Shown here: piece by piece, positions 25,818 to 35,798 of the stretch
Layout: each line of letters begins with the position of its first letter
How positions within the stretch are numbered: the stretch's first letter is position 1
Assembly (NCBI RefSeq): GCF_002209485.1
Contig: NZ_NJIX01000002.1
Span: 992,001-1,056,000, forward strand
Direction of reading: 5' to 3'
From: Achromobacter sp. HZ34
GTDB lineage: Bacteria; Pseudomonadota; Gammaproteobacteria; Burkholderiales; Burkholderiaceae_B
Length of the DNA stretch: 64,000 nucleotides
Notes under the pieces: generated by a model
Seen by the model: the letters and a program-made list of their open reading frames with translations, nothing else
Database searches by the model: none
Told to the model about the DNA's origin: nothing
Translations under genes and position numbers: made by a program

Positions 25818-26319
25818 TTCCGCTGTTACAGGCCTGAGCCAGGCCGACTTCCGCGTCGGCGTCGAACTGCTGCCTCTGGTCTCCATCGACCTGCTGCTGC
25901 GCGACGCCGGCGGACGCTATCTGCTGGGCCTGCGCGGCAATCCGCCCGCGCGCGGCAGCTGGTTCGTACCCGGGGGCCGCATCCGCAAGGGCGAGTCCAT
26001 GGACGTGGCCCTGCGGCGCCTGTGCGACGGTGAACTGGGCTTGCACCTGCATCGCGACGAATGGCGCCTGCACGGCGTCTATGAACATTTCTACGACGAC
26101 AACTTTGCGGGCGAACCGGGCCGCAGCACCCATTACGTGGTGCTGGCCTACATCGCCCAGTTGCCGGCCCCTTTCAGCGATCTTCAGGTCGAAGACCGGC
26201 TGGGCCGGCTGCCCACCGAACAGCACAGCGTTTACCGCTGGGCCCATCCCCGCGCCATGGCGCAGGACGACACCGTCCATCCCTATACCAGGGCCTACTT
26301 CTCGGAGCAGATGCGATGA
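25807..26319 (+). CDS. gmm: GDP-mannose mannosyl hydrolase (Nudix family)
   Basis: Cytoplasmic hydrolase of GDP-mannose or GDP-fucose (170 aa), equivalent to WcaH/Gmm in colanic acid loci. It has the shortened Nudix signature characteristic of this subfamily, GGRIRKGESMDVALRRLCDGELG at about residues 56-78, without the usual REXXEE glutamates. PPARGSWFVPGG just before it and HYVVLAYIAQLP in the middle are also typical. The start overlaps wcaJ by 11 bp, and the stop overlaps manC by 4 bp, so translation is coupled. It may tune the GDP-mannose pool made by the next three genes. Confidence 0.9.
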   Translation: MSIDSAVTGLSQADFRVGVELLPLVSIDLLLRDAGGRYLLGLRGNPPARGSWFVPGGRIRKGESMDVALRRLCDGELGLHLHRDEWRLHGVYEHFYDDNFAGEPGRSTHYVVLAYIAQLPAPFSDLQVEDRLGRLPTEQHSVYRWAHPRAMAQDDTVHPYTRAYFSEQMR

Positions 26320-27755
26320 CCTCCCCTTATCCCGAATTCCGCCCCGTCATTCTGTGCGGCGGTTCCGGCTCACGCCTTTGGCCCTTGTCGCGCGAGTTGT
26401 TGCCGAAGCAGTTCATCCGCCTCACCGGCGAACGCAGCCTGCTGCAGAACACGGTGGCCCGCACGCTGCGCCACACCGGCGCGACACGCCCCATGTTGAT
26501 CTGCAACGCCGCGCACCGCTTCATCGCTTCGGAGCAGATGCAGGAGCTCGATGCCACGGGCGCCGGCGGCTACGACGTCGAGCTGCTGCTGGAGCCTTGC
26601 CCGCGCAATACCGCGCCGGCTATCGCCGCGGCGGCGCTGCGCGCGATCCGCGACGGCGATGATCCCATCATGCTGGTCATGCCCTCGGATCACGTCATCG
26701 AGGAAGGCCCGGCCCTGACCGAAGCTTTCGCGCTGGCCCACCAGGCCGCCAGCGAAGGCGCCCTGGCGCTGTTCGGCGTGCGCCCCAGCGCCCCTCTCAC
26801 CGGATACGGCTACCTGCGCACCAAGGCCGGCGAGCGGCCCTGGCAGACGGTGGAAGCCTTTATCGAGAAGCCGGACGCCGAACGGGCCACCGCCTTCCTG
26901 CGGGAAGGCGGCTACTACTGGAACAGCGGCATGTTCGCGTTCCGCGCCTCGATCTTCCTGCACGAGCTGGAACGCCTGGCGCCGGACATGATGGCCAGCG
27001 TGCGCGAAGCGGTGGCCAAGGGCAGCGGCGACGATGCCGTCTTCACCCTCGACCCGCGCGCTTTCGGCGCCTGCCGCGCGGACTCCATCGACTATGCCGT
27101 GATGGAACGCACCGACAGCGCCGTCTCCGTCCCGCTGGACGCCGGCTGGAGCGACGTCGGCGCCTGGGACGCGGTATGGGACATCGCCGCCAAGTGCCCG
27201 GATGGCAACTCCAGCAGCGGCGACGTGATGATCGACGACTCCCGCAACTGCCTGGTCCATTCGACCCACCGCCTGGTGGCCACCCTGGGCCTGGACGACA
27301 TCGTCGTCATCGAGACGGCCGACGCCGTGCTGGTGGCGCACAAGAGCCGCACCCAGGACGTCAAGCGCATCGTCGAGACCTTCCGCGGCCAGCAGCGCGA
27401 GGAAATGGCCCACCACCGCGAAGTACGGCGCCCCTGGGGGTCCTACGACTCCATCGGCCAGGGCCCGCGTTACCAGATCAAGCGCATCACCGTGAAGCCG
27501 GGCGCGCGCCTGTCTTCGCAGATGCATCACCATCGCGCCGAACACTGGGTAGTGGTGTCCGGCACCGCCCGCATACACAACGGCGACAAGGACTTCCTTT
27601 TGACGGAGAACCAATCGACCTACATCCCTTTGGGCGAGGTCCACTGCCTGGAAAATCCCGGCAAGATCCCGCTCGAACTGATCGAGGTGCAGTCCGGCGC
27701 CTACCTGGGCGAGGACGACATCGTGCGCTTCGAAGACATGTACGGCCGCGTCTGA
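26316..27755 (+). CDS. manC: mannose-1-phosphate guanylyltransferase/mannose-6-phosphate isomerase
   Basis: Type II bifunctional enzyme (479 aa) that isomerises fructose-6-P to mannose-6-P and makes GDP-mannose from mannose-1-P. The N-terminal nucleotidyltransferase has ILCGGSGSRLWPLSRELLPKQF-type signature at residues 9-30 and FIEKPD for sugar binding. The C-terminal cupin isomerase has QMHHHRAEHWVVVSGTA and LGEVHCLENPG. The intermediate mannose-6-P to mannose-1-P step needs a phosphomannomutase, and the only one in this locus has lost its catalytic serine. It is coupled to gmm by a 4-bp overlap. Confidence 0.95.
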   Translation: MTSPYPEFRPVILCGGSGSRLWPLSRELLPKQFIRLTGERSLLQNTVARTLRHTGATRPMLICNAAHRFIASEQMQELDATGAGGYDVELLLEPCPRNTAPAIAAAALRAIRDGDDPIMLVMPSDHVIEEGPALTEAFALAHQAASEGALALFGVRPSAPLTGYGYLRTKAGERPWQTVEAFIEKPDAERATAFLREGGYYWNSGMFAFRASIFLHELERLAPDMMASVREAVAKGSGDDAVFTLDPRAFGACRADSIDYAVMERTDSAVSVPLDAGWSDVGAWDAVWDIAAKCPDGNSSSGDVMIDDSRNCLVHSTHRLVATLGLDDIVVIETADAVLVAHKSRTQDVKRIVETFRGQQREEMAHHREVRRPWGSYDSIGQGPRYQIKRITVKPGARLSSQMHHHRAEHWVVVSGTARIHNGDKDFLLTENQSTYIPLGEVHCLENPGKIPLELIEVQSGAYLGEDDIVRFEDMYGRV

Positions 27756-27793
27756 CCACGCGCGCCGTTACGCCAATCCCCTACGAGTCAGCC

Positions 27794-27840
27794 GCATGGG
27801 AGCCGCAACAGCACGGCCAGAAGGATTAGGCCTCCCATGC
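27794..27840 (+). repeat. inverted repeat in the manC-gmd gap
   Basis: Arms GCATGGGAG (27794-27802) and CTCCCATGC (27832-27840) are perfect 9-bp complements separated by 29 bp. They lie in the 165-bp gap, the largest inside the plus-strand EPS operon. The hairpin is not followed by a T-run, so it is more likely an mRNA-processing or stability element than a terminator. Confidence 0.35.
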
Positions 27841-27920
27841 GTCTTAGGACCTCCGGCCGATACCCCGGCCATTACCGCATCTGTAGTCTTCACCAGACAC
27901 TCAGCCTAAAGGATACAACC

Positions 27921-29033
27921 ATGCCAAAACGGGCATTGATCACCGGCATCACGGGACAGGACGGCGCTTACTTGGCCGAGTTCCTGCTGGAAAAAGGGTA
28001 TGAAGTGCACGGCATCAAGCGCCGGGCCTCGATGTTCAACACGGCGCGCATCGATCACCTGTACCAGGATCCGCACGAGAAGCAGCGCAACTTCTTCCTG
28101 CATCACGGCGACATGACCGATGCGTGCAGCCTGATCCGTATCGTGCAGGCCGTGCAGCCGGACGAGATCTACAACCTGGCCGCGCAAAGCCACGTCGGCG
28201 TGTCCTTCGAGGAACCGGAGTACACCGCCAACGCGGACGGCCTGGGCACCCTGCGGCTGCTCGAAGCCATGCGCATCCTGAAGATGGAGGACCGCACCCG
28301 CTTCTACCAGGCGTCGACGTCGGAACTGTACGGCATGGTGCAGGAAGTGCCGCAGCGTGAGACCACGCCGTTCTACCCGCGCAGCCCCTATGCCGTGGCC
28401 AAGCTGTACGCCTACTGGATCTGCGTCAACTACCGTGAAGCCTACGGTATGTACGCGTGCAACGGCATCCTGTTCAACCACGAGTCGCCGCGCCGGGGCG
28501 AAACCTTCGTCACGCGCAAGATCACGCGCGCCCTGGCCCGCATCGCCCTGGGCCTGGAAAAGTGCCTGTACCTGGGCAACCTGTCCGCGCTGCGCGACTG
28601 GGGCCATGCCCGCGACTACGTCGAAATGCAGTGGATGATGCTGCAGCAGGAGCAGGCCAGGGATTTCGTCATCGCCACCGGCAACCAGTACAGCGTGCGC
28701 GACTTCATCAATATCGCCGCGCGCGAGCTGGGCATCCTGCTGCAGTGGGAAGGCGAAGGATTGACGGAAACCGCCACGGTCCTGCTGAGCCCCGCCTACG
28801 AACGGGTCAAACCCGGCCAGGTCGTCGTCCGCGTGGATCCGCGCTACTTCCGCCCCACCGAAGTCGAGACGCTGCTGGGCGACCCGACCAAGGCACGCGA
28901 GCAGCTGGGCTGGACGCCGCGCACCTCCTTCGCGGAGCTGGTGGGCGAGATGATCGCCAGCGACCTGAAAGAGGCCCAGCGCGACGCGCTGGTCGAGGAA
29001 AACGGCTACGAAGTCTACGCCTACAAGGAGTGA
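27921..29033 (+). CDS. gmd: GDP-mannose 4,6-dehydratase
   Basis: Converts GDP-D-mannose to GDP-4-keto-6-deoxymannose, the first step to GDP-L-fucose (370 aa, standard length). The NADP+ motif is [19 protein letters not shown] at the N-terminus. ASTSELYG holds the catalytic Thr/Glu pair and [12 protein letters not shown] the Tyr and Lys. [16 protein letters not shown] is the tetramer-interface/substrate motif. The ATG at 27921 has AAGGA upstream; an open frame from 27837 lacks family similarity before that point. It is followed 7 bp later by fcl. Confidence 0.96.
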   Translation: MPKRALITGITGQDGAYLAEFLLEKGYEVHGIKRRASMFNTARIDHLYQDPHEKQRNFFLHHGDMTDACSLIRIVQAVQPDEIYNLAAQSHVGVSFEEPEYTANADGLGTLRLLEAMRILKMEDRTRFYQASTSELYGMVQEVPQRETTPFYPRSPYAVAKLYAYWICVNYREAYGMYACNGILFNHESPRRGETFVTRKITRALARIALGLEKCLYLGNLSALRDWGHARDYVEMQWMMLQQEQARDFVIATGNQYSVRDFINIAARELGILLQWEGEGLTETATVLLSPAYERVKPGQVVVRVDPRYFRPTEVETLLGDPTKAREQLGWTPRTSFAELVGEMIASDLKEAQRDALVEENGYEVYAYKE

Positions 29034-29040
29034 GCGCGTC

Positions 29041-29994
29041 ATGGCCGATCTGGAACAGCGGATTTACGTGGCCGGCCATCGCGGGATGGTCGGGTCGGCC
29101 ATCGTGCGCGAACTGCGCCGGCAGGGGTACCGCCACATCATTACCCGCCAGCGCGACGAACTGGACCTGGAGAACCAGAACCAGGTCAACCGCTTCTTCT
29201 GCACGGAGAAGGTGGACGTGGTGTACCTGGCGGCGGCCAAGGTCGGCGGCATTCTCGCCAACGACACCTATCCGGTCGACTTCCTCTATCGCAACCTGAT
29301 GATCCAGGACAACATCATCCACGCCGCCCATGCCGCCGGCGTAAGGCGGCTGTTGTTCCTGGGATCGTCCTGCATCTACCCCAAGCTGGCGCCTCAACCC
29401 ATCCGTGAGGATGCCTTGCTGACGGGACCGCTGGAGCCGACCAACGAGGCCTATGCGATCGCCAAGATCGCCGGGCTGAAGCTGTGCGAAGCCTACAACC
29501 GCCAGTACGGCACCCAGTACGTCTGCGCCATGCCGACCAATCTGTATGGCGAGAACGACAACTACGACCTGCGCAACAGCCACGTGCTGCCGGCGCTGAT
29601 CCGCAAGTTCCACGAGGCACGCGAAGCCGGCGCGCCCTACGTCACGCTGTGGGGCAGCGGCCAGCCGCGCCGCGAATTCCTGTACGTCGATGATCTTGCG
29701 CGCGCCTGCCTCAGGCTGATGCAGGTCGAAGGCGCCGAGGGTCTCTACAACGTCGGCGTGGGTGAAGACCTGACCATTGCCGAACTGGCGGCACTGGTCG
29801 CCCAGGTGGTGGGCTACGAAGGCGAACTGACTTACGACAGCAGCAAGCCGGACGGCACGCCGCGCAAGCTGCTCGATGTCAGCCGCATGCAGGCCTTGGG
29901 CTGGCGCGCCGATGTCAGTCTGCGGCAGGGGATCCAGATGACCTATCGGCACTATCTGCGGCAGGTCGCCGAGCAGCCGTTGCCGCTGGCCTGA
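29041..29994 (+). CDS. fcl: GDP-L-fucose synthase
   Basis: Epimerase-reductase (317 aa) that finishes GDP-L-fucose from the Gmd product using [21 protein letters not shown] binds the cofactor. LGSSCIYPK holds the Ser and an active-site Cys, and [15 protein letters not shown] the Tyr-Lys pair. A conserved [18 protein letters not shown] segment completes the site with the acid-base His. It lies directly after gmd, as in colanic acid and many O-antigen clusters. The product feeds the fucosyltransferase-like WcaI at the end of the operon. Confidence 0.96.
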   Translation: MADLEQRIYVAGHRGMVGSAIVRELRRQGYRHIITRQRDELDLENQNQVNRFFCTEKVDVVYLAAAKVGGILANDTYPVDFLYRNLMIQDNIIHAAHAAGVRRLLFLGSSCIYPKLAPQPIREDALLTGPLEPTNEAYAIAKIAGLKLCEAYNRQYGTQYVCAMPTNLYGENDNYDLRNSHVLPALIRKFHEAREAGAPYVTLWGSGQPRREFLYVDDLARACLRLMQVEGAEGLYNVGVGEDLTIAELAALVAQVVGYEGELTYDSSKPDGTPRKLLDVSRMQALGWRADVSLRQGIQMTYRHYLRQVAEQPLPLA

Positions 29995-30029
29995 CAGGGA
30001 CTTTGGTCGAAACCGGGGGAGTTGTACGC

Positions 30030-31346
30030 ATGCGTGGGCTGATCAAGAAGTACATCGGCTCCAATGCCTCGTTCTGGGGGCTGATGGAGTATGGCCTGGG
30101 GCCAATGGTGGCGCTGGCGGCGACGCCGGTGCTGTTGCGCCAGTTGGGCACAGTCGGCTTCGGCCAGTTCGCCATGATCATGGCACTGGCCGGCTTCGGC
30201 AACGTCGCCAACCTGGGCGCCGCGGTTACCGGCACCAAGCTGGTGTCAGAGCGCCTGCACGAGCCGGACGGCGCCTACCGGGGCGGCGCCGTTGCCTTCG
30301 CCCTGGTGGCCTGCGCCCTGGCGGGCGTCACCGCCATCGGCCTGCTCGGCTGGGGCCTGGTGGCGTGGGCCTGGCCGCACGCCACGTTCGGCGGCATTGC
30401 CGTCACCACTCTGGCCCTGCCTGCCCTGCTGGTGTACCTCAGCCAGCAGTTCGACCAGTTGTTCACCGGCTGCCTGAAGGGCCGCGAAGCCTTCGCCCGC
30501 ACTGCCATCTGCGAGGTGAGCGGACGCCTGACCGCCTACACCGTGACGTGCCTGGTGGCGGCCATGACGGCTTCGCCCACCATCGCCGCCCTGACCCAGG
30601 CCGGCGGCCTGCTGGTGACGGGCCTGGCCAAGATGCACCTGTTTGCCCGCGCCAGCGATCGCTGGGCGGTACGGCCGTCGATGGACCGCAAGGCCATGGG
30701 CGCGGCCTTCCGCTTTTCGCGCTGGTCCTGGCTCAACAGCCTGAGCGCCGTGGCCTTCGGCTCGGTCGACCGGATCCTGGTGGGTTCGCTGCTGGGGCCG
30801 GCCACGCTGGCGATCTACACCATCGGCGCGCAGGTCGGACAGATCATCCACACTGCGTCCGTCGCCGTCTTCCAGAAGACCATGCCGCTGATCAGCCGCC
30901 TGTCCTCGGCGCCCGATGGCGGCCTGGCCGTGGCGCGCGAGGTGCGCCGCCTGATGGCCATCAACGTCAGCCTGTCGGTTACCGGCAGCATCGTGGCCCT
31001 GGCGGTCAGCGCACCGTTGCTAAGCCTGATGGTGGGCAGCCACGGCTATAGCGACGCGCACCTGGCCACCTTCCGTCTGCTGATCGTCGCCGCCGCCCTG
31101 CTGTCCTTGAACGTGGTCGCCCATTTTTCCCTGCTGGGCATGGGCAATGGCCGCGCGGTGGCGGTACTCAACGGCGCCGCCGGCGGCGTCATGGTCTGCC
31201 TGCTTTTCCTGTTGGTCGGCCCCTGGGGCGAGGCCGCGGCCGGTTGGGCACGCATCGGCTATTCGCTGACCACGCTGGCCGGCATCTACCTGGCGCTGCG
31301 GCAGTCCCAGACGCAGCGTTATCTGCCGGCGGCTGTAGCCCGCTGA
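30030..31346 (+). CDS. wzx: Wzx-type polysaccharide flippase
   Basis: Polytopic inner-membrane protein (438 aa, about 12 helices) of the MOP superfamily, predicted to flip lipid-linked repeat units to the periplasm. Features include the N-terminal amphipathic KKYIGSNASFWGLMEYGLGPMVALAATPVLLRQLG in two overlapping parts, typical of RfbX/Wzx, followed by regularly spaced hydrophobic segments rich in Gly and Ala. The ATG at 30030 has GGGGGAG upstream; a TTG at 30003 is possible but has no such site. Position between sugar synthesis and glycosyltransferase genes supports the role. Substrate specificity cannot be read from sequence. Confidence 0.88.
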   Translation: MRGLIKKYIGSNASFWGLMEYGLGPMVALAATPVLLRQLGTVGFGQFAMIMALAGFGNVANLGAAVTGTKLVSERLHEPDGAYRGGAVAFALVACALAGVTAIGLLGWGLVAWAWPHATFGGIAVTTLALPALLVYLSQQFDQLFTGCLKGREAFARTAICEVSGRLTAYTVTCLVAAMTASPTIAALTQAGGLLVTGLAKMHLFARASDRWAVRPSMDRKAMGAAFRFSRWSWLNSLSAVAFGSVDRILVGSLLGPATLAIYTIGAQVGQIIHTASVAVFQKTMPLISRLSSAPDGGLAVAREVRRLMAINVSLSVTGSIVALAVSAPLLSLMVGSHGYSDAHLATFRLLIVAAALLSLNVVAHFSLLGMGNGRAVAVLNGAAGGVMVCLLFLLVGPWGEAAAGWARIGYSLTTLAGIYLALRQSQTQRYLPAAVAR

Positions 31347-31397
31347 CCACCAACCCGTTTCAGCTCTGTCGTCACCCATTCCATGCTGAGGTCTCTC

Positions 31398-32306
31398 ATG
31401 CGCAAGCGTTATCAGAAAGCCACCCAAGAGCTCAAGGACTTCGTCTCCCGCCTGCAACCCGCCACGCCCCTGGGCGCGGAGGAAGCCGCTGCCCTGCCGA
31501 AGATCTCCATCGTCACGCCTTCGTACAACCAGGCGCGCTTCCTGGAGCGCACCATGCTGTCCGTGCTCAACCAGGGTTACCCCAACCTGGAGTACATCGT
31601 CATCGACGGCGGCTCCACCGATGGCAGCGTGGACATCATCCGCAAGTACGAAAAGCATCTGACCTACTGGGAAAGCGAACCCGACCGGGGCCAGTCGCAT
31701 GCCATCAACAAGGGTTTCGCCATGGCTACCGGCGACTACGTCGGCTGGCAGAACTCCGATGACCTGTACTTCCCCGGGGCGCTGCTCAAGCTGGGCCGCG
31801 CGGTGGCGCGCCGGCGGCCCGCCATCGTCAACGGCCATCTGTTCATCGCCAATGCCGATAACCGCATCTCGCGCCAGGTCTACTACACGCCCATGGACCG
31901 GCGCAAACTGACGGTGGTCAAGGCCTCGATTCCGAACCAGGTGGCCCTGTTCCGGCGCGATGCCCTGCGCAAGCACGGTTTCCTGAAGGAAGAAATGCGC
32001 TATTGCATGGACCTGGAACTGTGGAGCCGCCTGCTGCACGAGGGCCCCAACCTGATCGTCCCGGCGGCGCTGGGTGTCTACACCGCGCACGACGAAACCA
32101 AGACCGCGCTAATGCACGACGTGCACGTCAGCGAGCGCGCCCAGATCGTCGATCACATCCGCGCCGATAGCCGTATCGGCCCGCTGTTCGGTTTGTCCTG
32201 CCGCGCCGCCAAGGTGGCGGCCCATGCAAGGCAAGGCGACATCGACTACCTGGTCGAAAAAATCCTGCACAAGATGGCAGGCCGTGACGACTGGCACGCC
32301 AACTAG
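31398..32306 (+). CDS. GT2-family glycosyltransferase
   Basis: Cytoplasmic or membrane-associated inverting glycosyltransferase with a GT-A fold (302 aa). [24 protein letters not shown] begins the nucleotide-binding domain. [16 protein letters not shown] has the first acidic motif, [24 protein letters not shown] contains the DxD-like metal motif (NSDD), and [12 protein letters not shown] carries the acceptor-side aspartate/glutamate. The ATG at 31398 is preferred because GAGG lies 6 bp ahead of it; the ATG at 31383 has no such site but would add five residues. It probably adds one sugar of the EPS repeat. Confidence 0.88.
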   Translation: MRKRYQKATQELKDFVSRLQPATPLGAEEAAALPKISIVTPSYNQARFLERTMLSVLNQGYPNLEYIVIDGGSTDGSVDIIRKYEKHLTYWESEPDRGQSHAINKGFAMATGDYVGWQNSDDLYFPGALLKLGRAVARRRPAIVNGHLFIANADNRISRQVYYTPMDRRKLTVVKASIPNQVALFRRDALRKHGFLKEEMRYCMDLELWSRLLHEGPNLIVPAALGVYTAHDETKTALMHDVHVSERAQIVDHIRADSRIGPLFGLSCRAAKVAAHARQGDIDYLVEKILHKMAGRDDWHAN

Positions 32307-32317
32307 GATGAAGACCC

Positions 32318-33718
32318 ATGTTCCGCAAAGCTGATGCCACCCAGACCAAACGGACCCAGCGCCTGTCCACCGTGCCCTTGCTATGCGGCATCCTGTTCAC
32401 GTCGCTGGCGATGAACAATGACATATTCTTTATTGGCGCCGGGGGCTTCAAGCTGTCGCCCTTCGACTTCATGTTCGTCGGCATGCTGCTGTTCAAGCTG
32501 CTGCGCACGGCGGATCCGGCCGCGTATACCTTGCCGCCCCCGCGCATCACGGTGCTGCTTTTCATCAACCTGCTGGCGTTCACCTATCTCATGGTAATGA
32601 CGGGCCGGCAGCAGGGGATCGACACGTCGGACGTCGCGCGCGACATGCGCATCGTGCTGTATTTCGTGGTCACGCCCTATCTTTGCTACAAGGACATCGA
32701 CAGCGCCGACGCCTATCGCAAGCTGCAATGGGCGCTGGTCATAACCGGCCTGGCCGTGTCGACGATCATGCTGGCCCAGCAGGTGGTGGGATTCAACGCC
32801 GACGAGCCGCTGCGCGACCTCAGTCTCGGGGTCTGGGTGCTGCCGCTGTCCATCGTCTCGCTGCTCTACTTCCGCAAGCATCTGGACCTGAAGCCGCGCA
32901 CCGCCTACCTGATGACGGTGTACATGCTGATGGGCCTGGTGTTCTCGCTGAACCGCAGCCAGTATCTGCAGTTGGGCCTGTCGGTGGGCATCGCCGTGCT
33001 GCTGGGCAGCCGTGTCGGCGCCTTCCGCAGCGCCGTCAAGATCTTCGTACCGGCATTGATCGCGGGCATCCTGCTGTTCGCCGCCATCGGCTACCTGGAC
33101 GTGCTCGAATCGCGCCTGCTGACGGTGGAGTCGCTGGACGAGGATTCCAGCTACGGCGCGCGGGTGCAGGAATACGAAGGGCAGATGGAGCTGTTCCGCG
33201 AAGCGCCCATGTTTGGCCACGGCGCGGGCTACCGCAGCTGGGTGATGGGCGAGAACGGCTTCGAACTAAGCACCTTCGCGCACAATTCCTGGGCCTTCTA
33301 CCTGATGAAGTTCGGCATCGTCGGCACCATCATCATCATGGCGCCGTGCCTGCTCCTGCTGCTGGTTACCTTGTGCCGGCGCTACAACGATCCGGAACTG
33401 GAACTGCACCGGCGTTATCTGATCGCCGTGGCCCCTGTCTATATCTTCATCGACTCCATGTCGGGCGGCCTGGCCTACGCCCCCAAGACCGCTTTCACCG
33501 GCTTCCTGCTGACGTACTGCCTGTCCCTGCTGCGCAACGATGTGCGCGCACCGGCGGCCGCGCCGCAGCAAGGGCCCCAGGTGGTGGTGTATCCCATACG
33601 CCCTCCGGTCTCGGTGCCGCCCATGCGGGCCGCGTGGCCGGCCCGCTCCGATCCGCGTTCCATCGCGCCGGCCCGACCGGCTCCTCCCACCCTCCCCCGG
33701 TTGCCGAATCATGGTTGA
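32318..33718 (+). CDS. wzy: O-antigen ligase/polymerase-like membrane protein (Wzy)
   Basis: 466-aa membrane protein with about ten hydrophobic segments and a large periplasmic loop (around residues 260-325). The loop has the Wzy_C/WaaL hallmark GHGAGYRSW followed by TFAHNSWAFYLMKFGIVG, where the His is the proposed catalytic or donor-binding residue. Within an EPS cluster that has Wzx and Wzc, it most likely polymerises repeat units in the periplasm. An unusual proline- and alanine-rich cytoplasmic tail of about 60 residues ends the protein. Its last 8 bp overlap the next gene. WaaL-type ligase activity cannot be excluded. Confidence 0.82.
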   Translation: MFRKADATQTKRTQRLSTVPLLCGILFTSLAMNNDIFFIGAGGFKLSPFDFMFVGMLLFKLLRTADPAAYTLPPPRITVLLFINLLAFTYLMVMTGRQQGIDTSDVARDMRIVLYFVVTPYLCYKDIDSADAYRKLQWALVITGLAVSTIMLAQQVVGFNADEPLRDLSLGVWVLPLSIVSLLYFRKHLDLKPRTAYLMTVYMLMGLVFSLNRSQYLQLGLSVGIAVLLGSRVGAFRSAVKIFVPALIAGILLFAAIGYLDVLESRLLTVESLDEDSSYGARVQEYEGQMELFREAPMFGHGAGYRSWVMGENGFELSTFAHNSWAFYLMKFGIVGTIIIMAPCLLLLLVTLCRRYNDPELELHRRYLIAVAPVYIFIDSMSGGLAYAPKTAFTGFLLTYCLSLLRNDVRAPAAAPQQGPQVVVYPIRPPVSVPPMRAAWPARSDPRSIAPARPAPPTLPRLPNHG

Positions 33719-34835
33719 TATTCTCTTTGTAGTGCCCGACTTGCACCGTGGCGGCGTGGGACGCTGCGTCTACTCCATGGTCGAGGAGTTGCCCGCGCAC
33801 AATGTGACGACGTCGGTGTTCTGCCTGCGCGAAATCGAACACGAGTTCACCCCCAGCCGCGCCAGCGTCACGCGCGCCTACGCCAGCAAGCTGAGCAACC
33901 GTGCCATGCAGCTGCGGGCGCCGATGGCCTGGTTCAAGCTGTTGATGGCGATCCGGCGCGAACGGCCGGCGGTGGTCTGCTCGCACGGCCTGTTGTGCAA
34001 CCTCATGGTGGCGGCCGCGCGCCGCCTGATGCCCGGCACGTTCCGCAGCGTGGCCTTCGAACACAACAGCCCCTCGGCGCATTACCGCAGCACCGAAAAA
34101 AGCCTGCTCAAGCGCGTGCTGCTGCGGATAGGCTACGGCGCGCACGATGCCGTGGTGGGCGTGTCCCAGGGCGTCGTGCGCGACCTGGTGGCGATGGTGC
34201 CCACCCTGCGCGAAAAGTGCCGCCACGTGTATAACGGCGTGCCGCTGGACCACGTCAAGCAACAGGCCCGCTCGGGCGCATCCGCCCTGCCCGAAGACGG
34301 CACGCTGCATGTCGTTTCGATAGGCCGGCTGGTCAACAACAAAGGCTACCAGACGCTGATCGACGCCGCGGTGCTGCTGGACGACCCGACGATCTCGTTC
34401 ACCGTCATCGGCGAAGGTCCGCAACGTGCCGAGCTGGAACAGCAGATCCAGGGCTTGCGCACGCACAGCCGCATCCGCCTGCTGGGCCATGTCGACAACC
34501 CCTTTCCGACGCTGGCGGCGGCCGACATCTTTCTTTCGGTTTCCGAACGCGAAAGCTTCGGCCTGTCCCTGGTCGAGGCACTCTGCCTGGGCGTTCCCAT
34601 CATCGCCACCGACTGCCCGTCCGGCCCGGCGGAAATCCTCGACGACGGGCGCTTCGGCGAACTGGTACCGGTGGGCGATGCCGCCGCGGTGGCGCGCGCC
34701 ATCCGCCAGCTGGCCGCCGACCGCGGGCGGCGCCAACACCTGGCCGACCTGGGGCCGCGCCGCGCGCAGGACTTTTCCCTGGAACAGCACTGCCACAACG
34801 TGGTGGATCTCTTCCAACCCTTGATGCAACGGTAA
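33711..34835 (+). CDS. GT4-family glycosyltransferase
   Basis: GT-B-fold retaining glycosyltransferase (374 aa). The N-terminal half has the donor-domain start ILFVVPDLHRGGVGRCVYSM. The C-terminal half has VSIGRLVNNKGYQTLIDA (Arg and Lys of the phosphate site) and SERESFGLSLVEALCLGVPIIAT, where E-S-F-G-L-S-L-V-E is the EX7E motif that binds the nucleotide sugar. The start ATG lies inside the end of wzy (8-bp overlap), so expression is coupled. It adds an unidentified sugar to the EPS repeat. Confidence 0.9.
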   Translation: MVDILFVVPDLHRGGVGRCVYSMVEELPAHNVTTSVFCLREIEHEFTPSRASVTRAYASKLSNRAMQLRAPMAWFKLLMAIRRERPAVVCSHGLLCNLMVAAARRLMPGTFRSVAFEHNSPSAHYRSTEKSLLKRVLLRIGYGAHDAVVGVSQGVVRDLVAMVPTLREKCRHVYNGVPLDHVKQQARSGASALPEDGTLHVVSIGRLVNNKGYQTLIDAAVLLDDPTISFTVIGEGPQRAELEQQIQGLRTHSRIRLLGHVDNPFPTLAAADIFLSVSERESFGLSLVEALCLGVPIIATDCPSGPAEILDDGRFGELVPVGDAAAVARAIRQLAADRGRRQHLADLGPRRAQDFSLEQHCHNVVDLFQPLMQR

Positions 34836-34860
34836 ACGCGACACCGCGTGGGAGTTAGAA

Positions 34861-35760
34861 ATGAACCGTATTCCCGTATCTGTCGTCGTGATGACGAAGA
34901 ACGAAGAACGCAACATCGAGAAATGCCTGCATGCGCTGGCCGATTTCGATGAAGTCTTCGTCATCGACTCGAACAGCACCGACCGCACCGCCGAACTCGC
35001 GCGCGACCTTGGCGCCATCGTCGTACCCTTTTCCTGGGACGGGAAGTATCCGAAGAAAAAGCAGTGGTGCCTGGAAAACCTGCCTTTCTCGCACGACGTC
35101 GTCCTGTACGTCGATGCCGACGAGGAAATGACGCCACCGCTGGCGCGCGAAATCGCCGCCAACCTGCCCCGCTTCGACAAGGGCGCGGGCGGCGCCTTCG
35201 TCGGCTTCAATTACGTCTTCTGCGGCAAGCCCCTGCGCCACGGCCACCGGGTCTACAAGCTGGTGCTGCTGCACCGCCAGCGCGCGCGCTTCCTGGACTA
35301 CAACGACCTGGACGTGGGGCATATGTGGGAGGTGGAAGGCCATTACCAGCCCGAGGTGCAGGGCGACACCTTCGTCATGAAGGGGCGCATGGGCCACAAC
35401 GACCATGACGGCCTGTTCCACTATTTCGACAAGCACAACCGCTATTCGGACTGGGAAGCCAACCTGCGCGTGAAAGGCCTGATGAACGATCCGCGCGAGG
35501 CCAATATGGGCATGCGCTCGCTGCTCAAGCGCGTGTTCCAGGCGCTGCCGTTCAAGGGGCTCACGGTGTTCCTGCATACCTACGTGTTCCACCTGGGTTT
35601 CCTGGACGGCAAGGTCGGCCTGGACTACGCCATCGCGCGTGCCATGTATTACTGGCAGATCGGCCTGAAGTCGCGCGAAGTGCGCCAGGCACAGCGCGCC
35701 GCCGGCCAGGCGGCCCGGTCCGACGCAGTCACTCAATCGGTTTCCCAATCCGCGCGCTGA
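34861..35760 (+). CDS. GT2-family glycosyltransferase (LPS core/EPS type)
   Basis: GT-A-fold enzyme (299 aa) of the family that includes LPS beta-1,4-glucosyltransferases (WaaE/LgtF). The N-terminus has VSVVVMTKNEERNIEKCLHAL, followed by VFVIDSNSTDRTAELAR and VLYVDADEEMTP (the DxD metal motif, DAD). Conserved aromatic and His-rich stretches MGHNDHDGLFHYFDKHNRYSDWEA are also typical. GGGAG lies before the ATG at 34861. It sits between a GT4 enzyme and the acetyltransferase WcaF in the plus-strand EPS operon. Confidence 0.9.
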   Translation: MNRIPVSVVVMTKNEERNIEKCLHALADFDEVFVIDSNSTDRTAELARDLGAIVVPFSWDGKYPKKKQWCLENLPFSHDVVLYVDADEEMTPPLAREIAANLPRFDKGAGGAFVGFNYVFCGKPLRHGHRVYKLVLLHRQRARFLDYNDLDVGHMWEVEGHYQPEVQGDTFVMKGRMGHNDHDGLFHYFDKHNRYSDWEANLRVKGLMNDPREANMGMRSLLKRVFQALPFKGLTVFLHTYVFHLGFLDGKVGLDYAIARAMYYWQIGLKSREVRQAQRAAGQAARSDAVTQSVSQSAR

Positions 35761-35798
35761 TGCGTGCGTGCCCTGCCCTCGTGTACAAGGAATCCGCC

